Source of the DNA: Flagellimonas maritima
GTDB lineage: Bacteria; Bacteroidota; Bacteroidia; Flavobacteriales; Flavobacteriaceae
DNA length: 64,000 bases
Assembly (NCBI RefSeq): GCF_003269425.1
Contig: NZ_CP030104.1
Coordinates: 682,001 to 746,000 of the forward strand
Direction: 5' to 3'
This document shows, one piece after another, positions 55,366 through 64,000 of the stretch. How positions within the stretch are numbered: position 1 is the stretch's first letter; every line of letters begins with the position of its first letter. Both the position numbers and the translations under genes were made by a program. The notes under the pieces are model-generated. The model saw nothing but the letters and a program-made list of their open reading frames with translations. It did no database searches and was not told the origin of the DNA.

Positions 55366-58300
55366 TTAAAATTCCAATTCCAATCCGAAGAGATACGATT
55401 TGTTGGTAGGATATGCCCCTGCATCAACGCCTAAGCGTAAATCGGTTCCACCACCGAATGTATTTACTTCTGGGTCATATCCGCTATAGTCACTTATAGT
55501 GATTAAGTTTTGCCCAGTAAGATAAAACCTCGCGCTGCTAAAAAACTTTAATTTTTCAGGTTTGATTCTGTAGCCTAATGTAATATTCCGTAATCTTAGA
55601 AATGAGGCGCTTTCCAAGAAACGATCTGAAGGTAGGAGCGGAGAGTTTCCAGAAACTCTTGGAAATTGCGCTGTTCTGTCTTGATTTTCGGGAGTCCACC
55701 TGTCTAGAACAGCTGTAATCTGATTGCGATTGCCTGTTGGATTGGCATAAAGGAACCTGTTAAAGTTAAATATTTCACCGCCTTGAACACCCTGTAAGAA
55801 AAAGCTCAGATCAAAATTTCTATACTCCATAGTCGAGGTAAAACCATAAATAAAATCCGGATATGGACTGCCGATTATAGTTCTGTCATCAGAATTTATT
55901 TCTCCATCGTCATTCAGGTCAGCATAAACAATATCTCCTGTCTCACTTAACAATGTTTCGGTCTCATATCCGAAAAAAGTTCCAAGCTCTTCTCCTTCCC
56001 TAACAATATTTACCGGGAATCTAAAATTCGAGGCAATAGTATTCCCAAAGAATTCGTTAGTATCTCCTAAAGAAATTACCTCGTTTCTATTAAAAGAGAT
56101 ATTCGCATCTATATTCCAAGAAAATTCACCTGCAAATGGTAAAGCATTAATAGCAAACTCAAATCCTTCGTTACGAATTTCACCAACGTTTTCAAGTACT
56201 GAAGAAAATCCCGCAGTTGGTGGTAAAGGTCGATTGACCAATAAATCAGAAGTATTCTTAACATAGTAGTCCGCAACAAAACTTACACGTCCACCCAATA
56301 GTCCTAAATCAAGACCTGCATTAAATTGTGAAGTTGTTTCCCACTTTAAATCCGGATTTCCAATATTGGCTGGCGACAATCCGATAACTAAACCGTCATC
56401 TGTACCAAGAATATAATTGTTTGCCTCTATACGTTCCAATGATTGATAGGAACCGATTTCTTGGTTGCCACTTAAACCATAGCTCAACCTTAATTTTAAA
56501 TTATTTATGGTTTTTGAATCCTTCAAGAACTCCTCATTACTTATCCGCCAAGCGAAAGATCCAGAAGGAAAAAATCCCCATTTCCTATCCCTTCCAAACC
56601 TAGAAGACCCATCGGCCCTTCCCGTTAGGGTGAAGAGATATTTATCTTTATAGATATAGTTTATTCTTGCCAAACTGGATAATAACAAGGATTTTGAGGT
56701 ACCGGAATTTGGTGTATTGATATCCTCCCCTGCGCTTAAATCAACGCCTTGTAAATCATCCGACAAAAAATTTGACGCACTGGCGAGTGTGAATATGGAT
56801 TTATCTTGTTGAGAAGTGAAACCTACGGTTGCAGAAAAATCGTGATTACCAATATCTTTCTTATAATCCATAAGCAATTCTATCAGATAGGACGTATCCT
56901 CTCTATGGGTTCTAGTTGCAAGCCCAGCCGGCTCACCAAAACGGACGGTTCGGCCTTGATAGTTTGTGTCAAAACTACTTAGGTAATCAATTCCGAATCG
57001 GCTTGTAAATTTAAAGGCCTCGCTAAAATCGATTTCGATTGCCGTCGTTCCCAATAGTCTTGAAAGTTCCGTTATTCTATTTACATCCAGCGCCTGAGCC
57101 AATGGATTGCTTACAGGACCGCTATATACGTAATCCTCCAAACTGGTATATGAACCATCTTCCTGCCTTGGAGTAAGAGTGGGAGAGGCGTGTATGGCAG
57201 CATTGACTGTATTTTCTAAAGTCCCGAATCCTGTTTCTGGCCTGTCATTTACGGATTTACTGGCATTTATACTTGTGACGACTTTTAGATAGTCGTTAAT
57301 TCCTTGGTCCAAGTTTAGGCCTATAGACGCCCTTTTAAATCCTGTATCGATAATAATCCCTTCTTGGTCAAAGAAATTTCCATTTATTGCGTAGGTTGAA
57401 TTATCCCCTCCTCCCAAAAAAGAGATTCCTATGTTGGTAATAAAGGCTTGTCTAAAAATTTCATCCTGCCAATCAGTGTCTGTAGTGACAGCGGATAAAT
57501 CAGGAAAAGGAAGGTCTGCGCCGTCATTGACAGCACGCTCATTTGCCAAGACGGCAAATTGTTGGCTGTTCATCAAATCCAATTCTCTACGAACTTTCTG
57601 AACACCTGTAAAGGAATTGATCTGTATTTTTCCCTTACCCTTTTTACCGGATTTTGTAGTGATTATAACAACGCCGTTAGCACCTCTGGAACCATATATT
57701 GCTGTTGCAGAAGCATCCTTCAAAATTTCTATGGATTGAATATTGTTCGGATCGATTGCAGATAGCGGATTGGTAAGGTTACGGTTGGCAGTGTTATAGA
57801 CTGGGAAACCATCTATCACATACAATGGCTCATTTCCTCCCACAATTGAATTTCCACCTCTTATACGAATGCTCATAGCACCACCTGGCGCTGCAGATAC
57901 CTGTGTTACCTGTACACCAGCAGCACGACCTTGTATAAGCTGGTCCACTGAGGTCGTTTTCTGAACGCTCAACTCTTCTTCGCTTATAGAGGATACTGAC
58001 CCTGTCAAGTCACTTTTCTTTACGGAACCATAACCTATTACTACAATTTCATCCAAAAGAGCAGTACTTTCTTGAAGGGTTATGGTCAGTTCGGATTCGT
58101 TACCTACCGGTATCTCCTTGGGAGTAAAACCTATATAAGAAACTAACAGTACTGAACTCCGATTTGTTACATTTATTGAAAAATTCCCATCAAAATCAGA
58201 CTGTGTTCCGTTGGTAGTACCTTTTTCAATTATACTTGCGCCAGGTAGGGGTCGTCCTTGCGTATCCAATACCTTTCCTGTAATAATTTGTTGAATTAAA

Positions 58301-58713
58301 ATATCCCGATTATCTCTATTTTCGAAATCAGCACTTTGATTTTTGGATTTTTTTACAACTGCTATAGTTTTTGAATCAATAAAACTATAAGTCATATTGA
58401 TCGGAAGTAAAAATCTTTCGAGCAGTATGCTAGTTTTAATCACGCCCTTTTCTAAATCCAATACTGGGGCCTTCTCCAGTAAATCATCTTGGTATACAAA
58501 ATTGTAACTTGTTTGAAGGTTGATCACTTTCAAGGCTTGTTTAATTGTCATCCTTTGGTTTTGATCAATCTTTATGTCTGCATTTTGGGAAAAACCATGT
58601 TTTGGACCTAGTGCAAAAGCGATGGTACAAAACAGAAACAGACAAGTTCTCATAATAATGTTCAGAAAAGAAAATCTTGAATTAGATATTCTTTCAATTA
58701 AGTTAATTTCCAT
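55366..58713 (-). CDS. susC: SusC-family TonB-dependent transporter with STN signalling domain
   Basis: A 1115-residue outer-membrane protein. After a signal peptide (CLFLFCTIAFALG...FSQ) comes the STN domain (~50-120, KIDQNQRMTIKQALKVINLQ and a LLEKAPVLDLEKG strand), which contacts the FecR C-terminus, then a carboxypeptidase-regulatory-like domain (~140-225), the plug (~230-350; VVIGYGSVKKSDLTGSVSSI, IEILKDASATAIYGSRG) and the beta barrel with C-terminal aromatic EF. Transport uses TonB energy. STN-bearing SusC proteins signal substrate presence to FecR and the ECF sigma factor. It is encoded between FecR (89 bp upstream) and SusD (22 bp downstream). Confidence 0.95.
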   Translation of the reverse strand: MEINLIERISNSRFSFLNIIMRTCLFLFCTIAFALGPKHGFSQNADIKIDQNQRMTIKQALKVINLQTSYNFVYQDDLLEKAPVLDLEKGVIKTSILLERFLLPINMTYSFIDSKTIAVVKKSKNQSADFENRDNRDILIQQIITGKVLDTQGRPLPGASIIEKGTTNGTQSDFDGNFSINVTNRSSVLLVSYIGFTPKEIPVGNESELTITLQESTALLDEIVVIGYGSVKKSDLTGSVSSISEEELSVQKTTSVDQLIQGRAAGVQVTQVSAAPGGAMSIRIRGGNSIVGGNEPLYVIDGFPVYNTANRNLTNPLSAIDPNNIQSIEILKDASATAIYGSRGANGVVIITTKSGKKGKGKIQINSFTGVQKVRRELDLMNSQQFAVLANERAVNDGADLPFPDLSAVTTDTDWQDEIFRQAFITNIGISFLGGGDNSTYAINGNFFDQEGIIIDTGFKRASIGLNLDQGINDYLKVVTSINASKSVNDRPETGFGTLENTVNAAIHASPTLTPRQEDGSYTSLEDYVYSGPVSNPLAQALDVNRITELSRLLGTTAIEIDFSEAFKFTSRFGIDYLSSFDTNYQGRTVRFGEPAGLATRTHREDTSYLIELLMDYKKDIGNHDFSATVGFTSQQDKSIFTLASASNFLSDDLQGVDLSAGEDINTPNSGTSKSLLLSSLARINYIYKDKYLFTLTGRADGSSRFGRDRKWGFFPSGSFAWRISNEEFLKDSKTINNLKLRLSYGLSGNQEIGSYQSLERIEANNYILGTDDGLVIGLSPANIGNPDLKWETTSQFNAGLDLGLLGGRVSFVADYYVKNTSDLLVNRPLPPTAGFSSVLENVGEIRNEGFEFAINALPFAGEFSWNIDANISFNRNEVISLGDTNEFFGNTIASNFRFPVNIVREGEELGTFFGYETETLLSETGDIVYADLNDDGEINSDDRTIIGSPYPDFIYGFTSTMEYRNFDLSFFLQGVQGGEIFNFNRFLYANPTGNRNQITAVLDRWTPENQDRTAQFPRVSGNSPLLPSDRFLESASFLRLRNITLGYRIKPEKLKFFSSARFYLTGQNLITISDYSGYDPEVNTFGGGTDLRLGVDAGAYPTNKSYLFGLELEF

Positions 58714-58802
58714 AAATTCACATAGTTTAGTTAGGTTTCATATTTAATTAAATGGTATGGATAAAGGCTATGACGGTGGTACGGATTAGCCTTTTCCTTT
58801 TT

Positions 58803-59945
58803 TTATTCTATAATCACTACATTATTCTTTGTTTTAAAGGCAACTTCTCCTCCACTGGTAGTTTCAAATAACTTCAAAATATCCTCAATTGAATTTGTCC
58901 TTTCCAGAACTCCAGAGAATTTAATACTCTTTAATTTTGGAGAATTAAAGAATACTTCTACATTATACCATCTTGATAAAGTTTCCATTATCTCACTCAA
59001 TGGTTCTTCATCAAAATTGAACAAGCCTTTGACCCATGCAATTTCTTTAGAAGCGTCTACTGGATAGATTTCTATAGTATTGGATTCCAATTCGGTTTTT
59101 GATTGTTCATTGGGCAAAAGATCCTTTGCTGATATACCTTTCCTGATACGTATTTTTCCTCCAGCCAATGTGGTAAGTATTTCTTTCGTGTTTTTATAAG
59201 CTTCAATGTTAAATTCGGTTCCCAAAACCTTAATTTGCTGATTACCTGTCATAACCAAAAAGGGTGCACCTTCATTATCTGTGCTCGAGGAAACTTCCAG
59301 GTATGCCTCTCCATAAACCAACTCTACTTTTCGTGGTTCCCCAATTTTAAAAGAGACTGGATATCTGAGCTCAGATTCTGAATTTAACCACACTTTGGTA
59401 CCATCTGCCAATTGCACAAAAAATTCGCCGCCTCTTGGAATTTTCAATGAATTGTATCTAATTTCGCCGTCATCGGAAACATCGTCATAAATTAAGTGTT
59501 CTCCGTTGCTACTGGCGTAATCTTTATCAAACGATTTTCCTTTCTCCAACAATATTTTTTGTCCATCCTCCAAAGTCAATGTTGCCTTGTCTGCTCCAAT
59601 TTTGATATTTGATTTAGGAGTTATTAGAGCTTCGGTGCGGTATTGACGATTAAAGTACAGTCCCATTACAAGTAGTATAGAGGCGGCAATTGCTATCCTT
59701 TTAAAATTCTTGATCATCGATTTTTTTTCCGCCAATCTTACCTTCCTTTTGATGGATTTCTTTTTACTATCTAAATCATTATCTAGCATGCATAAGGATA
59801 TTAGGAATTCTATTCGGACATAATTATAAATTGATGGGGCATTGACCTTATTTTTAAGAGCTAAGTCAAGCTTTTGTAGTTCTTTGGAGTCAGCCTCACC
59901 ATTTAAAAACTTTACTAAAATTTTATTTAGTTTTGAATTTAGCAT
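58803..59945 (-). CDS. FecR-family anti-sigma factor
   Basis: A 380-residue inner-membrane anti-sigma factor. The N-terminal ~75 residues are cytosolic and bind sigma; one membrane helix lies near residues 77-97 (IAIAASILLVMGLYFNR). The FecR domain covers ~115-300 (KIPRGGEFFVQLADGTKVWLNSE in part) and the C-terminal STN-interacting DUF4974 domain covers ~310-380 (SEIMETLSRWYNVEVFFNS). It holds the divergently encoded ECF sigma factor inactive until SusC reports substrate. FecR is transcribed toward susC, whose start is 89 bp away. Confidence 0.94.
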   Translation of the reverse strand: MLNSKLNKILVKFLNGEADSKELQKLDLALKNKVNAPSIYNYVRIEFLISLCMLDNDLDSKKKSIKRKVRLAEKKSMIKNFKRIAIAASILLVMGLYFNRQYRTEALITPKSNIKIGADKATLTLEDGQKILLEKGKSFDKDYASSNGEHLIYDDVSDDGEIRYNSLKIPRGGEFFVQLADGTKVWLNSESELRYPVSFKIGEPRKVELVYGEAYLEVSSSTDNEGAPFLVMTGNQQIKVLGTEFNIEAYKNTKEILTTLAGGKIRIRKGISAKDLLPNEQSKTELESNTIEIYPVDASKEIAWVKGLFNFDEEPLSEIMETLSRWYNVEVFFNSPKLKSIKFSGVLERTNSIEDILKLFETTSGGEVAFKTKNNVVIIE

Positions 59946-60010
59946 ATTTCCGAATCTATTAATTATTACGTGTAATTTTTATACACCCCTTCCTTTTTTC
60001 AAACTTTTTT

Positions 60011-60042
60011 TTTGATTTCAATAATATTTACATGTATATTTC
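60011..60042 (+). promoter_or_regulatory. Candidate Bacteroidota promoter for the ECF sigma gene
   Basis: TTTG at 60011-60014, a 20-bp spacer and TATATTTC at 60035-60042 fit the -33 TTTG / -7 TAnnTTTG pattern of the main Bacteroidota sigma factor with one mismatch. It lies 20 bp upstream of the ATG at 60063. Confidence 0.45.
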
Positions 60043-60062
60043 AAATACTTTATCTAGGCAAT

Positions 60063-60644
60063 ATGGAAATTGACGAAAATTATTATTTAGCCAACAGGCT
60101 CCGTTCCGGTGATTACGATGCTTTCGATTTATTGATAGAGAAGTATTACAATAACCTCTACGTCTATGCCCTCAAATTGATAAATGAACAGTGCAAGGCT
60201 GAAGATATAGTTCAAAATGTTTTTACGAATATTTGGATTTCCAGAAAGAATATTAACCCTGAACTTTCTATAAAAAGTTTTTTATATAAATCCGTTTACA
60301 ATGAATTTATTGACCAATATCGGAAAAACAAACCAGTATTGTATTTAGAAAAGATTTACTTGGAATCATTAGAGCGAACAGTAGAAAACGATTACAAAAA
60401 TTTCGATAAACTTTTAGTAAAATTGGATATAGAAATTAATAAGCTGCCAACAAAATGTCGGAAAATTTTTCTATTAAATAAAAAAGAAGGCCTTACGCAT
60501 AAGGAAATTGCCGATTATCTAGGTATCTCAACCAAGACTATTGAAGGACATATGACTAAGGCCTATAAAATATTGAGCTATAAATTGGGTGATATGTACA
60601 ATAATATATTGTTTATACTATTTTCTGGACCTTCAACAACGTGA
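60063..60644 (+). CDS. ECF RNA polymerase sigma factor
   Basis: 193 residues from the Met at 60063; the longer frame starting at 60012 lies within the likely promoter. Region 2 is visible at residues ~5-75 (NRLRSGDYDAFDLLIEKYY and DIVQNVFTNIW, the -10 contact) and region 4 at ~120-180 (FLLNKKEGLTHKEIADYLGI, TIEGHMTKAYKIL, the -35 contact HTH). It pairs with the divergently transcribed FecR anti-sigma factor and the STN SusC, which is the classic trans-envelope switch of Bacteroidota polysaccharide loci. It should activate fecR, susCD and the enzyme genes on binding of the sugar. Confidence 0.94.
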   Translation: MEIDENYYLANRLRSGDYDAFDLLIEKYYNNLYVYALKLINEQCKAEDIVQNVFTNIWISRKNINPELSIKSFLYKSVYNEFIDQYRKNKPVLYLEKIYLESLERTVENDYKNFDKLLVKLDIEINKLPTKCRKIFLLNKKEGLTHKEIADYLGISTKTIEGHMTKAYKILSYKLGDMYNNILFILFSGPSTT

Positions 60645-61041
60645 GGTTATTGGTAAAGGTTTTGAACTTTGATAACTGTTAATCTAGCTCGTATTTCCTA
60701 ACACAAAGCCATAATCATTGCCCTAAACATCAATCAAACTATTTTTTATCTCAATTTAGCTTATAGGTTGATTACCTCAAAGAATATTCCTTTATAAAAT
60801 TTTCGCTTCTGATAGAATACATAGCTCTAATGCTGATAGTATCATACTTTTTGAATTATCATTTTTTTAAAATTTATATAATTTGAACTACTCAAATTCT
60901 ATCTGGACTTGAGATTTGTACTTTTTGCTTATGCTCCATGGACAGCATATTACAGAACTATTAAAATACGCTCACCTTCTTCAACATTCCATAAGGACAA
61001 TCTTATTTTGATTCTTAATGTTATGCACTGAGGAATAGGTT
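60645..61041. other. Convergent intergenic region
   Basis: About 400 AT-rich bases between the sigma gene and the GH30 stop. A weak 6-bp inverted repeat (ATTTGA/TCAAAT at 60881-60897) is the only structure seen. Confidence 0.4.
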
Positions 61042-62916
61042 CTATAGTAACTCCCAGACCCACTGTGCACTATTATTTGTTGAGTTATTATCGGCTCTAA
61101 GTCGGCTATTATCAGAATTTAAAAACCTCATATTGGCGCCATTTTCCTTATTTGTTAGTTTAAACCAATTGCCATTGACAATTCCAGGTTTCCAAAATGC
61201 TGAATCAGAGGCTCCAGCTCCATTCCCACGTATTCTAAATGAATCATTATTTTTACTATAGGCAAATCCATTGGTACTTTGATTTTTAATTTTATAGTAG
61301 CCATTTCCAGCATCGAGAAACATCCAGTAAGCGGCATTTCCGCTACCTTGGCCATTTCCACGAAGTCTATTGGAATCATCCGATTTTAGATACGCAAACT
61401 TCCCACTTTCTCGATTTTTTAGTCGCAACCATACGCCAGTTGGAGGTAAAGGCGATGACTCAGAAGCAGAACCGGTAAATGTAGTAATTGATTTTTTGGG
61501 CAGTGCCACTATCATACTACTGGTACTTGGTATACTTGATTTTTCATCCAAATTTTCTGAACCTGAAGTTCTGTATGGAGTTAAAGAGCTATTAAATCCA
61601 TTAAAATTGATATCTACATCCTGAGATTGAGAAGAATTGTTAACCGCTACAATGGTAACTTTGCTATTGTTATTATTTTTATAAGCAGAAATATAAATGT
61701 TTGAATACGGGCTTGCGTTTGAGACACTAATTCTTTTCCAACCAGGTTTTATGAATTTTGAAAATTGTCCTAACGCATAGAATGTTTTGTATATCGTATA
61801 ATTTGTAGACCCGTCCAATCTTATTAAACCGTTTAATTTTGATGGATGGTTTGTCACCATCCACCAATAGTGGAATGTTTCAACATTTGCTTGAACAAAA
61901 TACTTGTGTATATATTCGCCAAGTTTGATTGCACCATCAATTTCCTGCAGGTTTTCAATCCAATATTCGGTATGCCATATTGGTTTGCCGTAATTTGAAT
62001 AGTCCTCAAAACTAATTGGTCCATAACTATGACCACATATAATATCTACGTTATTTTGAATATCAGAACTTGTAAGTTTCCATTTCTCATTGTCTATATC
62101 TCCCCATCTGGTTTCTTCGGGATAGAATATTTTAGTTGAACCCAGACCTGCGGCATTCATCCTCCATGTTAAGTCATCGGCAATAAAGTCCTTCAATTTT
62201 CCATAATCCCAAATCATTGACTCCCAAGTCTTATAGCCAGGTTCATTTTGGGGGGAAATTCCATAATAGTCCACATTTTCAAAATTCTTCATCCTCTTTA
62301 CATACTCAGACAGGAAGACTGCATAGTCTGAAAAATTTTCTGTTTTCAATTTACCGCCATCAGTTTTACTATTATTGGTTTTCATCCAGGCTGGAGCAGT
62401 CCAGCAAGATGCCCAAATTTTGTTAACACCTCTATTTTTAGCTTGGTTGGCTACCCATGCATTGGCTTTAAATTTGGGATTGGACCATAACCATGTATTA
62501 GAGTCAGGCCTAACGTTTGGGTCAATTCTCTGTCTTAATATCGATAGGCCTATATTATTTCCGTCAGTTCTAAAAAAGCGATTTATTATCTCATTTCGCT
62601 TATTATGATTTTCGATGTCATCCGATAACCATGCATCGCTTGCTCCAATACCTTGAATAGTCTGTTTTTCATTGTTCCAGTTAATAGTCACCGATGAACT
62701 ACTGGCTTCTAGACTGGTTGAAAACTTTGCATCATTATTTTCAACATCTTGATTAAAACCAACTTCCTCATTATCATTATCAACCGAACAACCTGTAACA
62801 ATTAACATCAAAAACGGTAAAAAAAATAATTTCCTACATAGTTTCGTAGCTATAAATCTTTTACGCAATATAATATTCGAAGGAAACTTTCTCCCTAAAA
62901 TTGTTTTCTTGACCAT
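61042..62916 (-). CDS. GH30-family glycosidase with C-terminal three-repeat beta-trefoil domain, lipoprotein
   Basis: A 624-residue lipoprotein (leader FLPFLMLIVTGCSVDN, Cys ~43). The barrel has GIGASDAWLSDD near the N-terminus, WTAPAWMKTNNS, an acid/base E225 in SPQNEPGYKTWES and a nucleophile E317 in KPIWHTEYW, matching GH30; the GH30-type beta domain follows to about residue 480. The last ~130 residues make three similar ~42-residue repeats (LRLKNRESGKFAYLKS, YKIKNQSTNGFAYSKN, FKLTNKENGANMRFLN), a beta-trefoil of lectin/CBM13 type. GH30 includes endo-xylanases, glucuronoxylanases and beta-1,6-galactanases, so endo-action on the sulfated polymer is likely. It lies beyond the sigma gene with its own promoter. 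Confidence 0.88.
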   Translation of the reverse strand: MVKKTILGRKFPSNIILRKRFIATKLCRKLFFLPFLMLIVTGCSVDNDNEEVGFNQDVENNDAKFSTSLEASSSSVTINWNNEKQTIQGIGASDAWLSDDIENHNKRNEIINRFFRTDGNNIGLSILRQRIDPNVRPDSNTWLWSNPKFKANAWVANQAKNRGVNKIWASCWTAPAWMKTNNSKTDGGKLKTENFSDYAVFLSEYVKRMKNFENVDYYGISPQNEPGYKTWESMIWDYGKLKDFIADDLTWRMNAAGLGSTKIFYPEETRWGDIDNEKWKLTSSDIQNNVDIICGHSYGPISFEDYSNYGKPIWHTEYWIENLQEIDGAIKLGEYIHKYFVQANVETFHYWWMVTNHPSKLNGLIRLDGSTNYTIYKTFYALGQFSKFIKPGWKRISVSNASPYSNIYISAYKNNNNSKVTIVAVNNSSQSQDVDINFNGFNSSLTPYRTSGSENLDEKSSIPSTSSMIVALPKKSITTFTGSASESSPLPPTGVWLRLKNRESGKFAYLKSDDSNRLRGNGQGSGNAAYWMFLDAGNGYYKIKNQSTNGFAYSKNNDSFRIRGNGAGASDSAFWKPGIVNGNWFKLTNKENGANMRFLNSDNSRLRADNNSTNNSAQWVWELL

Positions 62917-64000
62917 GGCTATATTTTAAATTTAAAATAAAAATTGTTTGAAAAAACTTGTATTTTTAAGAACACGGAAATTTGGTTCGATACTGAATAA
63001 TATAGATGTATAACTAGAACTATTCTGAGTAAAATAATCTTCGACTAAAACCCACTTATTCAATTCAACAATTATTCAATTCGTATTACCTTTTATTGAT
63101 GTATTCTTATTTATTACGTGCAAATATTACAAGACCCTTACTATTTTATAAAAAATATTATTTTACTATCAATAAATTCCGTTTTGAAAATGGTTCAGGA
63201 AAATAATTTCAGCACTAATCAACAAAAGTCGTAGCCATCAAACTGCTGACATTCCCGTAGGACTAGATTTAATTAGATTGTATCAAACCAAGGCTATATC
63301 CGCACTATTAAAGTAATTGTGGTAATAAGTTTCTACAGGAGTGAATTTCAATATTAACCTCGATTTTAAGCTGTCCTATTTTTAGGGAAGGCTACAATTA
63401 AACTAACTATCGTAGGAAAGTCTTCACATTTTTATTCCTAAAAACATCTTGATATGGCACTCATTACAGAAATAATTAAACTTAAACCAAGGGTGTCGTC
63501 AGATTAATACGTATTAAAAATGGAGTATTGGATATTGAAACTGGTCAAACATTATATTTATGTAGTAAATGTCTGGAGTTAATTTAAATTCAATGTGCTA
63601 TGAGTAATATGCTTTAAATTTTATTCTCAATGGTTGAGTAAAGTCATTACAAGGATATGTTCTAAAACATACTGCGATTTAATATGCGTGGCTTTGGAGA
63701 GGTTTTAAAACATATCTGGATAATATTATGTAGATAAATTTACAATTTGTAAAAACAGTAGGGTCAATCTTTACCAGATAGACCAAGCTTTAATTAACGA
63801 TTCTCACTAACAAATTTAAATTTTGTTAGAATTGGGCTTTGGCCCAAGATTTAATTTAGGATTATTGTTTAAGAAAACATTGTTGTAAATAATACATAGT
63901 TTCAAGCATCTTTATTTTCTTAAAACGTCCTCAGCAATCAGAGGATAGATTATAGAATCCACTGTAACTGTCTAATTTTTTTGTAATCATAATGATAAAG
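62917..64000. other. AT-rich region without recognised genes
   Basis: Over 1 kb with no open frame longer than a few dozen codons and no domain. A small frame starting ATG at 63454 (MALITEIIKLKPRVSSD) ends after 17 codons and may be a remnant. It presumably holds the GH30 promoter and decayed sequence. Confidence 0.45.

Noticed and set aside
1..64000. tRNA/rRNA genes and CRISPR arrays
   Set aside because: No cloverleaf-like sequence, rRNA motif or regularly spaced repeat series was found on reading; only the three 40-bp hip repeats are periodic and they are operators, not CRISPR units.

Overview
The window reads as a chromosomal segment of a marine, polysaccharide-degrading Flavobacteriaceae-type bacterium (Bacteroidota). 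The evidence is two SusC/SusD pairs, a T9SS-type C-terminal sorting domain, six formylglycine sulfatases, a SusC with an STN domain tied to FecR and an ECF sigma factor, and small DUF6520 and MauE-like proteins. Species cannot be assigned from the sequence alone. Base composition is uneven: roughly 1-9000 and 10080-17650 are moderately GC-rich, while 9180-10060 and most of 18300-64000 are AT-rich.

Region 1 (1-8545): the 3' part of a PAS/AraC regulator, a MauE/DoxX-like membrane protein and a DUF6520 peptide run rightward and stop at a strong terminator. Facing them is a leftward operon of SusC, SusD and a secreted zinc metalloprotease, which looks like an import system for peptides or proteins.

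Region 2 (about 9000-18800): an accessory island. It holds a structured non-coding stretch, an XRE regulator with a near-perfect operator palindrome, a broken RNase H-like gene running into a NERD-domain gene, a tripartite HipB/HipS/HipT toxin-antitoxin operon behind three 40-bp-phased operator-like repeats, and a leftward mobilization block (Ssb, JAMM/RadC protein, a 55-aa protein, BfmA/BtgA protein, MobB-type relaxase, VirD4/TraG-type coupling ATPase). No integrase, replication initiator or mating channel is visible, so the element is either mobilizable in trans or decaying.

Region 3 (18800-25900): an SDR oxidoreductase, a large T9SS-secreted lectin-like protein, a two-component system (TPR histidine kinase and REC-AraC regulator) and a transposase remnant.

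Region 4 (26300-63000): one large polysaccharide utilization locus. An ECF sigma/FecR pair controls an STN-SusC/SusD pair. It is followed leftward by five sulfatases, two GH2 enzymes (one with a glucuronidase-type NxK signature), a GH28, an FAD oxidoreductase, and then xylB-xylA-symporter-GH3. A rightward sulfatase, a rightward beta-propeller glycosidase, a Nudix-type sugar regulator with an operator between it and xylB, and a GH30 lipoprotein with a C-terminal beta-trefoil complete the set. Together the genes describe import and desulfation of a sulfated polysaccharide, removal of uronic acid and xylose, and xylose entry into the pentose phosphate pathway via xylulose-5-phosphate. The exact glycan is not identifiable from sequence; a sulfated polymer containing xylose and uronic acid is the best inference.
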